Assembly: GCA_964036195.1 (NCBI GenBank)
Contig: OZ038459.1
Location: 21,821,206-21,885,205, forward strand
Direction: 5' to 3'
From: Sphaerolaimus hirsutus
Taxonomy: Eukaryota > Nematoda > Chromadorea > Monhysterida > Sphaerolaimidae
Length of the DNA: 64,000 nt
Shown here: positions 31,815 to 44,022 of the stretch, piece by piece
How the letters are laid out: the number at the start of each line of letters is the position of its first letter
How positions within the stretch are numbered: the stretch's first letter is position 1
Translations under genes and position numbers: made by a program
Notes under the pieces: generated by a model
Seen by the model: only the letters and a program-made list of their open reading frames with translations
Told to the model about the DNA's origin: nothing
Database searches by the model: none

Positions 31815-34243
31815 ATGCGACAAGTTGTATATCTAAGTTCGGACAGACAATGGAATGAGAAAACCAGCTCACATAACTTTTTCTCCAACAATTTTTCCTC
31901 ACACAATGCAGCACCTGATGGTGCAATCACTAATGGTTTGTTGTTTTTTATTGTTGTTACTCCTATAAAAGGAGGGAGACCATGACGACGACAACATTAC
32001 ATTATAGGCAACACTACAGCCATTTCGTCATCGCCACTATGCCCAATTGATGATGGAAGCGTTGTTATTTTAGAAGAGACATTCTCGCGCTGTGCAGACC
32101 TACAGAACCGTGCGGACCACATTAGTTTGATGCATTTGGAGCTTTGGGGGTGCCCAGTATTTGAGGGAAAGGACACAATACCGGCATTTATTGCGGTTGA
32201 CTGTGGGGGTACATTGCACTGGTCTCAAATCGACATTACCAGTGCATTGACGTTTCCAGCCAATACGTTTGAAGATTGGGGCAAAATTGTTGAACGAGAG
32301 CTAAACTCAATTCTGAGTGCCGACAATCCACAAAGAGGCGCCGGCAAAATTGGGGGTGGAAGACTAAGGGAATTGGACGAGTCGACAGCTGCACTACTAT
32401 CAAGATTGGAGCCTGGTTTTTTCCAGTGGCTTCAAGATGGGGCGAACAAAAAAGCAGCAGCCGACCAAGAGCTCCTCAAAGAACAGCAGAAAAGGTCAAC
32501 GGCTGGGGGGGATGAAGGCAATACAAAAAAACCTGGGCGCAATGGAGCTCCACCACACCAAGGTCACACACCGCCCTCTGTTTTTACCAAAGACGAGTCA
32601 AAGTCTGGACGTTTCCAACCCCAACCTGTTGACCCACCCAACCCCAATGACCATATCGACAACGGCAACGGCGACAATGAAAAAGAGGGGGGGCCCACAA
32701 AAGATGACAACGGCAGAGCAATCGAAAAAGAAACCAGCACTGACAGCGGGGGCGGGACGATTGAATCGTCGAATATGTCCACTGAGAAACGAAGCTCTAG
32801 GAAGCTCTTCGAAACTAGCTCACTTCACGACATGGAAATATCCCCGAATAAGGAGCGGTCAACTGGTAGCCAAACCAAAACCACAAATGTCCACCACGCA
32901 AAAAACGGCAGGGGCGACAGCACCAGTAACACAACACATACCATCAACGTCAAAAGGAGAAACAACCGCCTAGACGCAAAGGACGACGACAATGACAATG
33001 ACGATGACGATGATGTTTTGTGGCGAGATGGCATGTCAGAATCTGAAGATGAGCACATGCAGGATATTGTTGTTGACAATGACGAGAACATGTTTGCCAC
33101 AGTAGAAAGTGATAGTGATAGTGTGGAGGTTGTTTGTTTAATAGTGTATTTTTTGATTACTGTATCTTTTGCAATTACGAACCTACCCACAACACACACA
33201 GCCACTGACAAAGGATGAAATTGCCGCTGTGAACAACCATACACAATTGCGATTGAAAAGACAAGCTGCTCAAAAGTCACCTCCACAATCGACAACGACA
33301 AAAAAGGACGACCATGTTGTCGATGCCAACGACAGCGACAAAATAAACAAGGGTGTTTTCATGGTCAAAGAAATCCTTGTTGACAATGGATACAAAATGC
33401 CAAGTTTCTGGGCATCCAACATGGCCACATCCACGTTGGACTATTGGATAGCCAAAAAACTGAAGGAGACTCTGACAGTGTTTGATCACATGTCTTTAGA
33501 GGATGCAACGACTTATGTGGCTTCAGTGCTACTTGACGATGACAATGCTCTGTTACATGGAGATTCTCTACGATCGAACACGTTGTCTTTTGAGGCAAAT
33601 GCAGAAACACCCTCACATATTGGAATACGTCGCTTTGCGATTCGAAACCCTGATAACAATCTTGTCACAAGAATGTACATTAGTGAGCACTTGGCATGGG
33701 AACTAGGCTTTGTCAGTGTGTCACATATACGTGCAAATCAAATTGATTGGCAAGATGTCAACAATAGGCAACGCGGATATATGATCAGTAGAATGCGAAC
33801 ATATGCCACAGTTCCCCATCAGCTGGATTTACGTCGACAAGTACAAGTTCGATGTGATAGCGTGGACCCAACATGTACCGTATTTCAATCTGAGGAAAAG
33901 CCAATATTGGCTGTGTTTACATGGAAAGCGGCACTACACTCGCCCGACAGCGGTTCAGCTGCGTGGCAGTTTTCACGGCGCAATTATGTATATGAACCAA
34001 CGTCGCCGCACTTTGTACCACTGAAACAGGTAATATATACTTGTGTAGCCACATGCACACATGTACACACATACTATATAAACAACACCACCACAGACAC
34101 CGACAAGTGGATGCGAAAAAGGGCTGAAAATAGCTCTTTTCAACCATTGGGGCAAACCGATGGGTGCGAATGGAATTGTGTTTGCAAAATGTGCATTGAC
34201 GAATTCAAATGCAGAAGGCGGAGTCGATGCCGATTGGATTTGA
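31815..34243 (+). CDS. Polinton-like virion protein with long acidic insert, about 738 aa
   Basis: Exons 31815-31935, 32008-33128, 33202-34029 and 34097-34243 agree in phase and end in TGA. The N-terminus (MRQVVYLSSD) and the C-terminal half resemble a protein family that recurs in metazoan Polinton-like elements, in which an N-terminal strand is followed by an 'LA-x-x-LGF' motif (here HLAWELGFVS), a 'V-x-C-D' strand and a terminal 'L-x-I-x-L-x-x-x-x-G' strand. In between lies an unusual acidic, Ser/Lys/Asp-rich insert (residues about 130-420, with an Asp run near 33000) that I take as disordered. A minor capsid role is inferred from the neighbourhood only. AATAAA is at 34289. Confidence 0.65.
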
Positions 34244-34288
34244 TCTACGATTCATTCATCTCTTTATTACTTTATCGGTTGTTGTGCG

Positions 34289-34294
34289 AATAAA
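34289..34294 (+). terminator. Polyadenylation signal AATAAA
   Basis: Lies 46 bases after the stop of the preceding gene. Confidence 0.55.
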
Positions 34295-34352
34295 CAAAAA
34301 CAAAACTTTTGCAGTGATTATTTGACTATTCTATTGTTGTGGGCGACTCAAA

Positions 34353-34907
34353 ATGGCTAATCGACAATCTCGTCGTTCAAAGCCACTATATCAGTCATCA
34401 GCGAATTTTCTATCTTCAGCTCGAAATCAAACAACCAGCTGCAACTCATATTTACAGTTTGCACCACGTGGTACACACTGGTATGATACTATGGCCAATG
34501 TGCCAGATGAAATATTTACACGACAATACTGGGCACAACAACTTGATCAAAATGCTGGTGTTTTGGAAGCCACAAACCGTGACAAATGGTCGTCTGCTAT
34601 GTTATCGGAGCTGTCTTCACAAAAACTAATAACGCCAAATGTGCAAGATACGTCTGATGTGAACATGCAACAACAGCAGGAACAGTTTACGCACACAACA
34701 GGCGAACCCGCAGCGCCACAGGGAGAATTGCACTCACAAAAACCACCATTAGAAAGCAATATTGGCACTGTGCCAGCAGCAGCAAAGGGAGGAAAGAAAA
34801 AGAAATCACAAGAGAGTATACAATTTGTTCAACCACCAAGCAATGCTGCAAACGCAAAATCAAACAGTTCCACGGCTGGAATTTCTGTTTCTTCCGAGTG
34901 GCTATAG
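34353..34907 (+). CDS. Unknown 184-aa protein in Polinton-like region
   Basis: A single-exon frame with ATG in good context (CAAAATGG) between the two virion-type genes. The first 90 residues are mixed with aromatic residues (THWYDTMANVPDEIF, QYWAQQL); the rest is Gln/Pro/Lys/Ser-rich and probably disordered. No family is recognised. Position suggests a virion-associated or accessory protein. AATAAA at 34941. Confidence 0.6.
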   Translation: MANRQSRRSKPLYQSSANFLSSARNQTTSCNSYLQFAPRGTHWYDTMANVPDEIFTRQYWAQQLDQNAGVLEATNRDKWSSAMLSELSSQKLITPNVQDTSDVNMQQQQEQFTHTTGEPAAPQGELHSQKPPLESNIGTVPAAAKGGKKKKSQESIQFVQPPSNAANAKSNSSTAGISVSSEWL

Positions 34908-34940
34908 TGATTGTTGTGTCTTTGCTAATTGTGTTAATTC

Positions 34941-34946
34941 AATAAA
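34941..34946 (+). terminator. Polyadenylation signal AATAAA
   Basis: Lies 34 bases after the stop at 34907. Confidence 0.55.
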
Positions 34947-35086
34947 ATCAATTTCTTGATACTGTCCAATGCGTACTTGTTTGTGTGTAGTACAATACAC
35001 ATGCATATGTTTCGATATATGCAATATTGTGTCTCTTTTACATACCGTGTCATTATACATATGGTTCATCGGCACTAGCTTACATC

Positions 35087-37041
35087 ATGTCTTCCAATCA
35101 TCCTGCACGTATATTGAGCCCAAGAAAGAAACTTTTGGACAGTGGATCGCACCTGCTACCATGTCCACCAGAATTCCGACCAGGTAAGATATGCATGTGT
35201 AATTGAAGCCATATATACAAAAGGCAAACCCTATTTAGATGCATTACCCCCGACACAAGCATATGTGAGCCACTGTGATCGTGAACAACTACTTCTAATA
35301 AGCGATGGCAATGAAACATCACCATGTAAGATTACTGTTTTTTGTTTTAATTTATGCATGATTACTATTGCTCCACACCATACAAAGACGTGTTCACAAC
35401 TGTTGCGGCCAGTACGGGTCTATTGGACTTCTCATCGCTACATTTACATTTGGTGATGCGCGTTGTTACAATCGATGGGCATGAGATAAAAAAAGAATAT
35501 CCCGTGGGAAACATCTTTAATGCTGCAGCTCCTGTGTCGCTTAAGGATCAAGTTGCATATGTGCCAAACCCACTAGAAAGCATTTGGGACGGAATAGAGA
35601 TATTCCACAATTCATTGTTGCTGTGTCGAGAGTCAAATTACAGCAAAAAGGCATATATAAAAAAGGTACTACAAACAAGTGGCGTATATAGACGAACACA
35701 ACTAGCAGCCAGCGGCTGGGTGGAACTCAAGGACGAAGAAGCACCAGACATTCAAAGTGGTGCAACCGAATACTTTAAAGAAAGATCTGAACCGGTCTTT
35801 CTCACTCAAGAGTTCTATGGAAGATTGGCTCTGGACTTTGGTGAACAGTCCAAGCCTTGGCATTCGTCAATGCAATTGACAATTGTACTTAGACGAGTAC
35901 CCGACAGTCTCATGTTTGAATCGTTTAGCCTACCAAAGGAATATGTTGGAAAGCTGAAAATAAAATTTGACAATATTGAGTTGTCTGTACGTAAAATACA
36001 CCCGGTATGTGATTTTCACACTATATGTGATTTAAACACACTACATGTGATTTTAACACACTACATGTGATTTTAACACCCTATACATAGGTGACATCAC
36101 TATCTGTCGCATTGGCTGATCGTGTTAAGACACATGGAATTTACCACTCCTTCAGACAGTACAATGTGGGCCAGGTGTCTATTTCACAATTGTTTGATGA
36201 TTAAAACAGAAATAGAAAAAATGACCATTGGCTACTCATTTTTCTGTTTGTGTTTTATCACATACAACACTTGTGAAAATGACATACAGATATTTTTAAC
36301 TGAAGGAGCTCGCGCTGCGCCTCCCATTGCCCTAGGAACCCAGGCTAGTTTTTTAAAAAAAAATTATAAAAAAATTAAAAAAATTTTTTTTTAAATTTTT
36401 TATTTTTTGTAGGTGGGGAAGCTACCTCGAGGATTAATAATTGCAATGACTAAAACCGATGCAGCTAATCCCCAGTCGACAGATGAACCTAGGCATAACT
36501 ACATACCAATGTATGTGTCTGACTTATCTGTCCAAATAGGCTCACGCAATGTCCAAACAGGCCATTGCGATTCAATTGGAATATGGCAAACAGCTCAGAC
36601 ATTTTCAGAGAATGTTATTCTTTAATTGAAAACTGGACAGCCGTACAAAACGAGTTGACAATGATAAAGTTTACAACATGTCAATTCTTTGTATGTATAA
36701 GCTTGTGCAATGATAAGGTCACCAGGTATGTTATATGTAGCTAAACGAGTCAAAAAATGCCATTTTTAATGTAATTTTTCCATTTTCAGCAATACTTGGG
36801 AGGCTCTGAATACTGGTGATGCTTTTCTCAATTTGACATTTGCCAAGCCCATACCCCGGGGTGGTGTGATATTATATACATTATTAATAAACGACGCGTT
36901 CTTGAGAATCGGTATGTCATTTTCACTATGTGTCATTTTCACAGCGTGTTATATTCACACTTGTATGTTATTTTCACAAACGTCTATTTCACTATTTCAG
37001 ACCCTACCAACACCATTTACACTCAACAAGTCCATGCATAG
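35087..37041 (+). pseudogene. Capsid-family protein (C. elegans F54H12.2 type) with one frame break
   Basis: Exons 35087-35183, 35224-35325, 35388-36004, 36091-36174, 36413-36725, 36790-36911 and 37001-37041. All joins agree in phase except inside exon 5, where length and frame require a one-base loss or equivalent around 36545-36575; both flanking parts still match the family. Recognisable blocks: LDFSSLHLHLVMRV (first strand of the jelly-roll-like fold), SIWDGIEIFHNSLLL, YSKKAYIKKVL, TQLAASGW and a C-terminal GDAFLNLTFAKP strand. In the family these blocks belong to a capsid protein of Polinton-like elements; whether it is the major or a minor capsid protein is not decided here. The frame break suggests decay, but a sequencing error cannot be excluded. 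AATAAA at 37087. Confidence 0.75.
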
Positions 37042-37086
37042 TGATAAACTGTGATTGTGTTTCAATGTGATTTTTTAATTTGTATC

Positions 37087-37092
37087 AATAAA
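37087..37092 (+). terminator. Polyadenylation signal AATAAA after capsid gene
   Basis: Lies 46 bases after TAG at 37041. Confidence 0.55.
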
Positions 37093-37144
37093 ACAGCAGC
37101 AGCAACTAACAGATAACAATTTTTATTTTTTCTCCTCCCATTAT

Positions 37145-37925
37145 CACAACAACAATAATAACAACACCTAGAGTAACAACACCTAAGTCAACAACTAGCT
37201 AATCTATTAACAACACCTAGAGTAACAACACCTAAGTCAACAACACCTAGAGTAACAACTAGCTAGTCTAATTTTTTGGTGTGAGCTCAATGTGCTTGTT
37301 TTTTACTATCTGTGCACATTATACTGAGCTCACTTTTACATTCACTCACTCACTCACTCACTCACTCAGCGAGAATAAAAATTATACAATGTTTTTTTGT
37401 AGTTTTTATTTTTGCGAAAAATAAATAAATGTGCCATTGATTTTTTTTGGTATTTTTTGTATTTTTGTGAAAAATAAATAAATGGTGCCATTGTTTTTTT
37501 GGTATTTTTTGTATTTTTTGTGAAGAATAAATAAAAGGTGCCAATGTTTTTTTGGTATTTTTGTATTTTTTGTGAAGAAATATATTTGATGAAATTGTTT
37601 TTTTTATATTTTCTGTTTTTTATATATATTTTCTCTTTACATTCTTTGAAACATACCTCACTCAAAACACCATCTCATGAGGTATGCTGTTTTGTCAAGG
37701 CACATTGAAAGAATAAGTGTAGCGATAAGTTACATGTGCCACATGTTAAAAGTGAATTTGACTTTCATATTTACAGATAAAGCGGTTGACACACTTTTTG
37801 TACAGATAACCCAAGGGGGGACATTTTTTACAGATACACATTTTTTACAGATACCTTGTCACATAGCTGTGCACAATTTTGGTATATAGCTGTACATCAA
37901 ATAAGCTCATATTCTATGGTACAAT
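37145..37925. repeat. Simple and tandem repeats, no gene seen
   Basis: Contains repeats of AACAACACCTAGAGT and related units (37145-37270), a TCAC microsatellite (37341-37369), and four copies of a roughly 55-base T-rich unit (TTTTTTTGGTATTTTTTGTA with AATAAATAAA, 37383-37640). It separates the Polinton-like genes from minus-strand gene C. I found no terminal inverted repeat marking an element end. Confidence 0.7.
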
Positions 37926-40900
37926 TCACATGGTCCTGCACAGCTCCATGCAGGTCTCTGGGGATACAGTCAGGTGGCCCTCGCATTCGCAGTGCGCGCA
38001 GCGCAGGAACAGGTGGTGCGTGGCCTCGGTGGTGTTGCAGAACCTTCAAGCAAAAAGTATTTTTTCCAAAAGAGACAAAAACAAAACTTCAGATCATAAA
38101 TTTTGAATGTTTTTCGTCAGATCCCACAGTTTTGAAAGTTTTTCATCGAACTCCACAAAAGTTTTTTTGTCTCCAAACAATTAAAAGATTTCCATAAAGC
38201 CCCATCACTAAAGTACCTGCAATTTTTCCAAAATTCATAGCCATTTGTGGCCTTTGGTCTTTCCCCCCCCTCTACATATGTCCCACTGCTACTGCCCTGT
38301 TCGCATGGGGGGGGTACATAGCCCTTTGTGTTTGGACTGCCCGAGTTGGCACCCCTGCGATAGGCAGGATTCAGGGGCACCTGCGGCACCTGGGTGGGGT
38401 TGACCGTCATGCAGAGCACGCGGGCAATCAACTTTTCCACCTTTCTCCACTTCAGCAGTTTGGCCATCACCATTTCGTCCACGTTTGACGGCGGTGCCAC
38501 TGTGCCATCTGCCTGCAGCTTTTCCATGAAGGCATACTGCAGCTCGGTCACGGACTTGTTCCGGGGGATCTACAAGGGGGGGTTATGAATTTGAGTAGTG
38601 ATTAAACCCATCACCCACATTTATTGTATATGCATATATAGATAACCAACATAGCCATCCACTTTGATGCGCATTTGTCCAGTCTTTGGATCGGGCACCC
38701 ATTGGACCGTTGGCAATGTGTCCAAGGGTTTTGGGGGGTTGCCAAAACCCCTGCGCGCGCGTGCATATAGCGTTGTGTACATTAAGGCCGATGGCCCATG
38801 CCCCTCGCGCCCTAGGTAGTCCTTTGTCAAAAATGTGCCCGACATGTCAGCCCCATTCAAATCCACATTTTGCCTGAACACAACATGGATTTCGCTCATG
38901 GATTGTATTCTGTTTCTGCCCCTTGACATGATGCGCTGTAGTCTAACTGGGAAGCCACTGTTCAAGTGGGTGCACATTGCGGTGGAAACAACCTGGGGGT
39001 CGGTTGTGTGTCTCGTTTGAGTGCGCACGAGGTTGCCGTTTAGTTTTTGTGGCTCTGTATCCACACCCTCATATTCCCGGAACAGTGCATCGAACGGCAA
39101 AGCATTCCGTTCAATGTCAATGGCGCGCAGCATGCCACCATAGGCTGTCAAAGCCAAGGCTGTGGCCAGCATTTGTCTGTCTGCTTCGAGCACACACTCG
39201 CGCACAACCTCCTTGGCCCTAGCAAGGTTCACATTTTCGATTATGTTTATGCGCTGGGCTATTTGTTGTTGAACGGTGGGCTCTTGCCCTGGCTCTACCC
39301 TCAGCCTTTCCACCCCCTCTTGTGCTGTTTCAGGGATGGAGGAAACGGAAACCCCCAACTCAGCTCTGCCATGGGGTGGTGGAGTGATCAGCTCGTACAT
39401 CGGTCTGCCCGTTGGATCCCTTGGCACATCTGGCACCCCTGACAGAGGCTCCAGAAGGGCTGCCATTCCTTGTGTAGGTGCAGTTGAGCAGCCAGCCCCA
39501 GGTTCAGTCACAGGTTCTGCTCTAGTGGTGGCAGCACAGCTACTGGACCTGCTGCTGCTGCTGGTCATCGTGGCATAGTTTCTCGTGGTGGTGGTGGTTG
39601 TGGTGGTGGTGGTGGTGGTGGTTTCTGGCAAAGAGTGGGCAGATGGATCAACGGGCACATGTGGCTCTGGCAGGTGTGGCAACTGGCAACTTGGCAACAT
39701 TGGTGGTGTCACTGGCAAAGTTGGTCGTGCCATTGGCAACCTTGGTGGTGATGGCATTGGGAACCTTGGTGGTCCCATTGACATGAGCGGGTGTGGCACG
39801 AATACTGGAGTAGGTGGAACAGACTGTCCACCACCCAATGCCACAAGATGGGCAGCTTGAGCCATCGACATTGGAGGCATTGTTGCCATATAACCCTTCT
39901 CACAGCACCATCTTATAAAAGTAGACATACGGTCCTGGTATTCTTGATTGCTTTCCCTCACTGGTCGGCAGCTGGCACTGCGCCAACCATTTCCAGCTTG
40001 CGTCGTGCCACCTGCAAAGTGAATAAAAAGAATTGACCATGACAACAACACATTGATTTTACATTGACTATTTGGTTTCTGACATGCATTGACAAAAATA
40101 TTGTTTCTGATATCACACCCCCCACTTCACCCCACTTCACCCCACTTCAAATACAAACCCCACCATCAAACCCACCTGACGCAGTGGACTGGTCATAACT
40201 GGCAAATCGTCTGTGAGCTGGTTCAGACCCAGCAGCTGCCAGATTACATCTTCCTCTATTGACGTTATCACACTGTCTAGATCGCCCCCTGGACACTTGT
40301 TGGGAACTGGCACTGTTGTATCCATGTCCGGCATTTGCTTTGCCTCTTCCACCAGCATCTCCTCCAACTTCTTTAGAGGAGGTAGCTGGAGGTGCTCTCG
40401 TGCTATCTGTCGCATGCGTGGACACATCTCCAACTGGACCGTCTCGTTCACCTGTAGCAGCTCCCTGATCTTCTCCATCTCCATTGGCAGGCTGTCCAGA
40501 TCCAACTGTTGTTCTGCGCTTCTTGACGACGTGGCCACTGTCACCTGTTGGTCCTGACCTTTCGCTGGAGAGCACTGTGCTGACCCTGTCTGTTCCTTGT
40601 CCATCACCATGTTTGCTGCCTTTCTTTCCAGCTGCCTTAGTTCCAGCTTTGAGTTGCTTCAGCAAGCGTGTTTGTGGTGATGGGGAGCTGTTGCGACTGC
40701 TCTTGGTGCTGCTGGCTGTTGCTTTGCACTTCTTGCACCTGCGCTTCTTTCTGGCCGTCTGCGACTGTGGCGAACTGTTGCTTTTGCTGCTTGAGCTGCT
40801 GTCGCTGGATGTCCAGCCCCATTTGCCACGCCACTGATGCTTCTTCATATGCTTTGCCACGGGCTGACCCCCCTTCTGCGGTGAGGTGAACAGCCTTTTC

Positions 40901-43900
40901 CTGACACATATCACTGCGTTGTCTGCATTTGTGACCCTTTTCAGTTGTCTCTGCTCCATTTTTGGGGCATTCAACAGGCCACTGGTACTGGTGCTGCTGT
41001 ATGCTTGGGTCATTGTGTTCAACCCCCTCACTCTCCATGTTTGCATTACCGTCATTCCTGGTAGGCACTTTGGTGGTGGAGACCCCACAATCACCACCTC
41101 CAGTTCTGACCTCCTTTTCTTTGCTACCGGTCCATCTGGCGTCTGTGGTGCCCACTGTGCCCGTCCTACCTGTGGTACCCGTGGTTTCTGTGGTGCCCGT
41201 GGTTTCTGTGGTGCACCTGGCGGCTGTGGTCTCTGTGGTCCCTCTGGTGCACCCGGTGCCTGTGGTGTCTGTGGTGCAGCCAGTCCCTCTGGTACAGCCG
41301 GTGCCTCTGGTGCAGCCGGTGCCTGTGGTGCAGCCGGCGCCTGTGGTGCAGCCGGTGCCTGTGGTGGAGTCGGTGCCACTGGCACCACCGCCTTTGATGT
41401 GCTGGCTGGCCAGTCTGCCACTATTGGCCTTTGTTGGGGAGTGTCTGGCGGTAGTGGAATGGCCTCTACTGGGAGCTGCTTTTCCACCTCCATGGGTGCC
41501 TATAAGGGGGTGGGAGGTGAGATTATTTTACAGTCATCATTTAATATGTGATATGTGTGCCCCCCTAAAACGCCAAAAACACGACGACATGTGATATGTA
41601 TGACCTACTTAAGATGTGAAAAGCACATATGTGATATGTATGATCCCATGATATGTAAAACGGTACCACACAAACATAAAAACAACCCTCTTATCAACAT
41701 ACCTTTGTCTTTGAGTCCACCTCCATCTGTGCAGCTTGACCTTCTGTCTCCTGGGACGTTGTGTCCATTGGGGTTTCTACCTGGGCCTGTGGGACTACAG
41801 CTGGGGTCACTGATGACGTCTGCACAGGGGGGGTATGGGGGGGTTTGAATCAAAGTACAAAAACATAGCACATTTCCATCTTCACAACCATCTTCACGAC
41901 CAAACAAGAATGTCAACAAAAACGTCAACAAACCAAGGTGCAGCCACTGTCCTTCTGTTTCTGGTGGCTGTCTGCTGTTGCTGTGTCCATCTGGGTGGCT
42001 GGGTTGCTGTCGACCGATGTGTCGTCGCTGCTGACTGTTGCATTCCTCTGCTGCAAGATGAAAGCACAGTCACAAAAAATGTCTTGGTAGATTCAGTGTT
42101 GAACATGTAAAGAAAAAGTGATGGAAAAACAAACCTGCTCCACTACATCTGCCCTCCTTTCTTCTTCCAGCACTCTCTCTTGAACCCGCACTAGTCTTTC
42201 TCTTGTGAGATTTGGCCTTGATGTTGTCACCACAACCGTTGAACTGGTCTCCCTCAATTGTTGCTGTGTGTGGGGGGGGGGGGGAATGGGAATGAACAAT
42301 GGAAAAAGTAATTGTTTCACACACACACACACACACACACAAATCACAATAAAAACATGAAAAAACCACAAACCTGGGGGGGTGGGGGCTGTCCATCTTG
42401 CCATCTCCTCAGCCGTTCCGGATCGGTGTCCTGTCTTTGTGTCCTTTTTGTTCTGACCATTGTGTCCTTGTCTGGTGATTGTGGCCTGCTGGAAGTAGGC
42501 GGTCTGCTGCCAGGAGGGCACCTGAATCTGAGTGGTCTGAGTTGCTGATTGTCCACGTGTCGATCCACTATCTCTGTAATTACTGTCACTGACGTGGTCA
42601 CCACTTCTGTCTGACTGCCCAGATTTTGCTCCACATTCAACCTGGTGGCATTCGGTGGTGCTGTTCTGGCCAGCACAGCTGCAGATTCCGGGCACAGGTG
42701 TCCCACTTGTAAGGACTGGCTGTTGGCTGTAGGCAGTGATATGGCCACCTTGGTTGTATCTGTGTGAAAGGGGGGGGGGGGATAAAAGATTAAAAAACAT
42801 ATTCGCATTCGCTGGCAGATCATAGCAAATCCACAAAAAATGTGACATTCAACAACAACATTAGCAAACATTCACAAAAAAGACCAACCCTGGCTTCTGT
42901 CCACCAGTGCTACTTGACCGTGTCGTGGGTGGCAGAACATTGGGAACAGGCCTGAAATCCCTGACCCTTTTGATTGCTGGCGATGGCGGTACACGTTGAA
43001 CGTCAGCAACAAGCACCCTGTGTTTGTACAAGAATGTTTACACATTATTTGCCACATTTGCTCCAATTCACAGCCACCCCCACCAACCTTGCTATGGGTA
43101 TGTCCACAGTTGACACACGCCCCCGTCCACGTCCACGTCCGCGACCACACAGGGCAGCAGACCCGTCCACCTGCTTCACTTGCTCCAGCTCGGTCTGTGC
43201 CAGGAGCTCTGGCCTTCTTGGTGGCTGCTTGTCAGCACAGGGGGGGGTGTAGATCCCAGCTTTGACCACCGGCTTGACAGCTGTCGGGCCTGTGCAAAAA
43301 AGGCAGCTAATGAATTTGTGTCACCAAAACATCAAACATTCACACAGGCCAAAACACTGCAAAAGTGCCATATTCCAACCCACCTGGCTTCCAGAAAGTG
43401 GACAGTGGTCCACCTGTAGATGCTTGAGCAGTGTGATTAGCTGCAACAACAGCAGCATACGTTCGCGCCGGTGCGTGTTGGGTGTTGGGGGTGCTACTGA
43501 CAGGTTTGGTGCTGGTGGATCCAGCAGAATCGATGATGTCAGGTGTCTGCAAGGTTTTGTGCAATTGTTTATTGTTATACACCACACATTCACAAATAAA
43601 AGCCCAGGGGGTTATGTTTATTCAGCAAATTCATATATCACAATATGTTAAGCATAAGATGTTTCAGGGGAGCTGTTTCATCATACCATGGGGGAATTAT
43701 TTAAGAGTGGGATTTTTAAACAGAAAACACACATGAGCTCAGGAATATGAAAACACATGTTCAAGTGAGCTTAGGAATGTACAAGAACTAAAAATAAAAA
43801 CTAGCCTTGCTTTTGTGCTTCTGAACTTCACTTTTCTTGCTGCCACACTGCTCCACTTTTGAGGTGCCAAACAGCAAACGTAGCTCCTTGAATGCCTCCT

Positions 43901-44022
43901 TGAAAACCTCCACCAACTCCTGAGAGGTTTGCCTGCCTTCGAGTGTTACAAGCTCAAACAAGAGCTTCTGCCTGCTGCCAGTGCTGTCTTCCAGATTGTA
44001 TGACAACACTCCACTGATTGTC
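37926..44022 (-). CDS. Gene C: long low-complexity protein with C-terminal zinc ribbon
   Basis: Minus-strand exons, 5' to 3': 44022-43806 (ends AAG/GC, a possible GC-AG intron), 43546-43384, 43289-43088, 43017-42889, 42759-42374, 42263-42135, 42050-41934, 41819-41703, 41499-40176, 40011-38651, 38569-38217 and 38043-37926 (TGA at 37928-37926). Joins from 42759 onward agree in phase; the join 42889/42759 is off by one and needs checking. The 5' end is not found. The product is rich in Pro/Ala/Gln repeats, an Arg-Gly run, KKRR clusters and a Thr run (near 39600). Two ordered parts stand out: about 200 residues in 39270-38660 (INIIENVNLARAKEVVRECV onward) and the last exons, which make CX2CX12CX2C. 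Nuclear location is inferred; function unknown. Confidence 0.65.

Larger units (their letters stand above)
9763..37100 (+). mobile_element. Polinton/Maverick-like element, interrupted by BEL insertions
   Basis: After leaving out BEL element 2 and the solo LTR, this stretch holds a plus-strand gene set typical of Polinton-like elements: A32-like packaging ATPase, small basic protein, pre-integrase protein, RVE integrase, and two proteins of recurrent Polinton-like virion families, one matching the type annotated in C. elegans as F54H12.2. No PolB, adenovirus-type protease or terminal inverted repeats are visible; they may lie left of the window or be lost. Most genes are split by short introns, unlike most described Polintons. 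The left limit is outside the window and the right limit (about 37.1 kb) is set by the end of the capsid gene. Confidence 0.75.

Noticed and set aside
36122..36394. 90-codon open frame in the capsid gene
   Set aside because: It covers an exon end plus an intron with long A/T runs; the exon belongs to the capsid frame.
9763..37100. A functional Polinton with PolB and protease
   Set aside because: Neither gene is visible, the integrase triad is altered and at least three genes are broken in this window.
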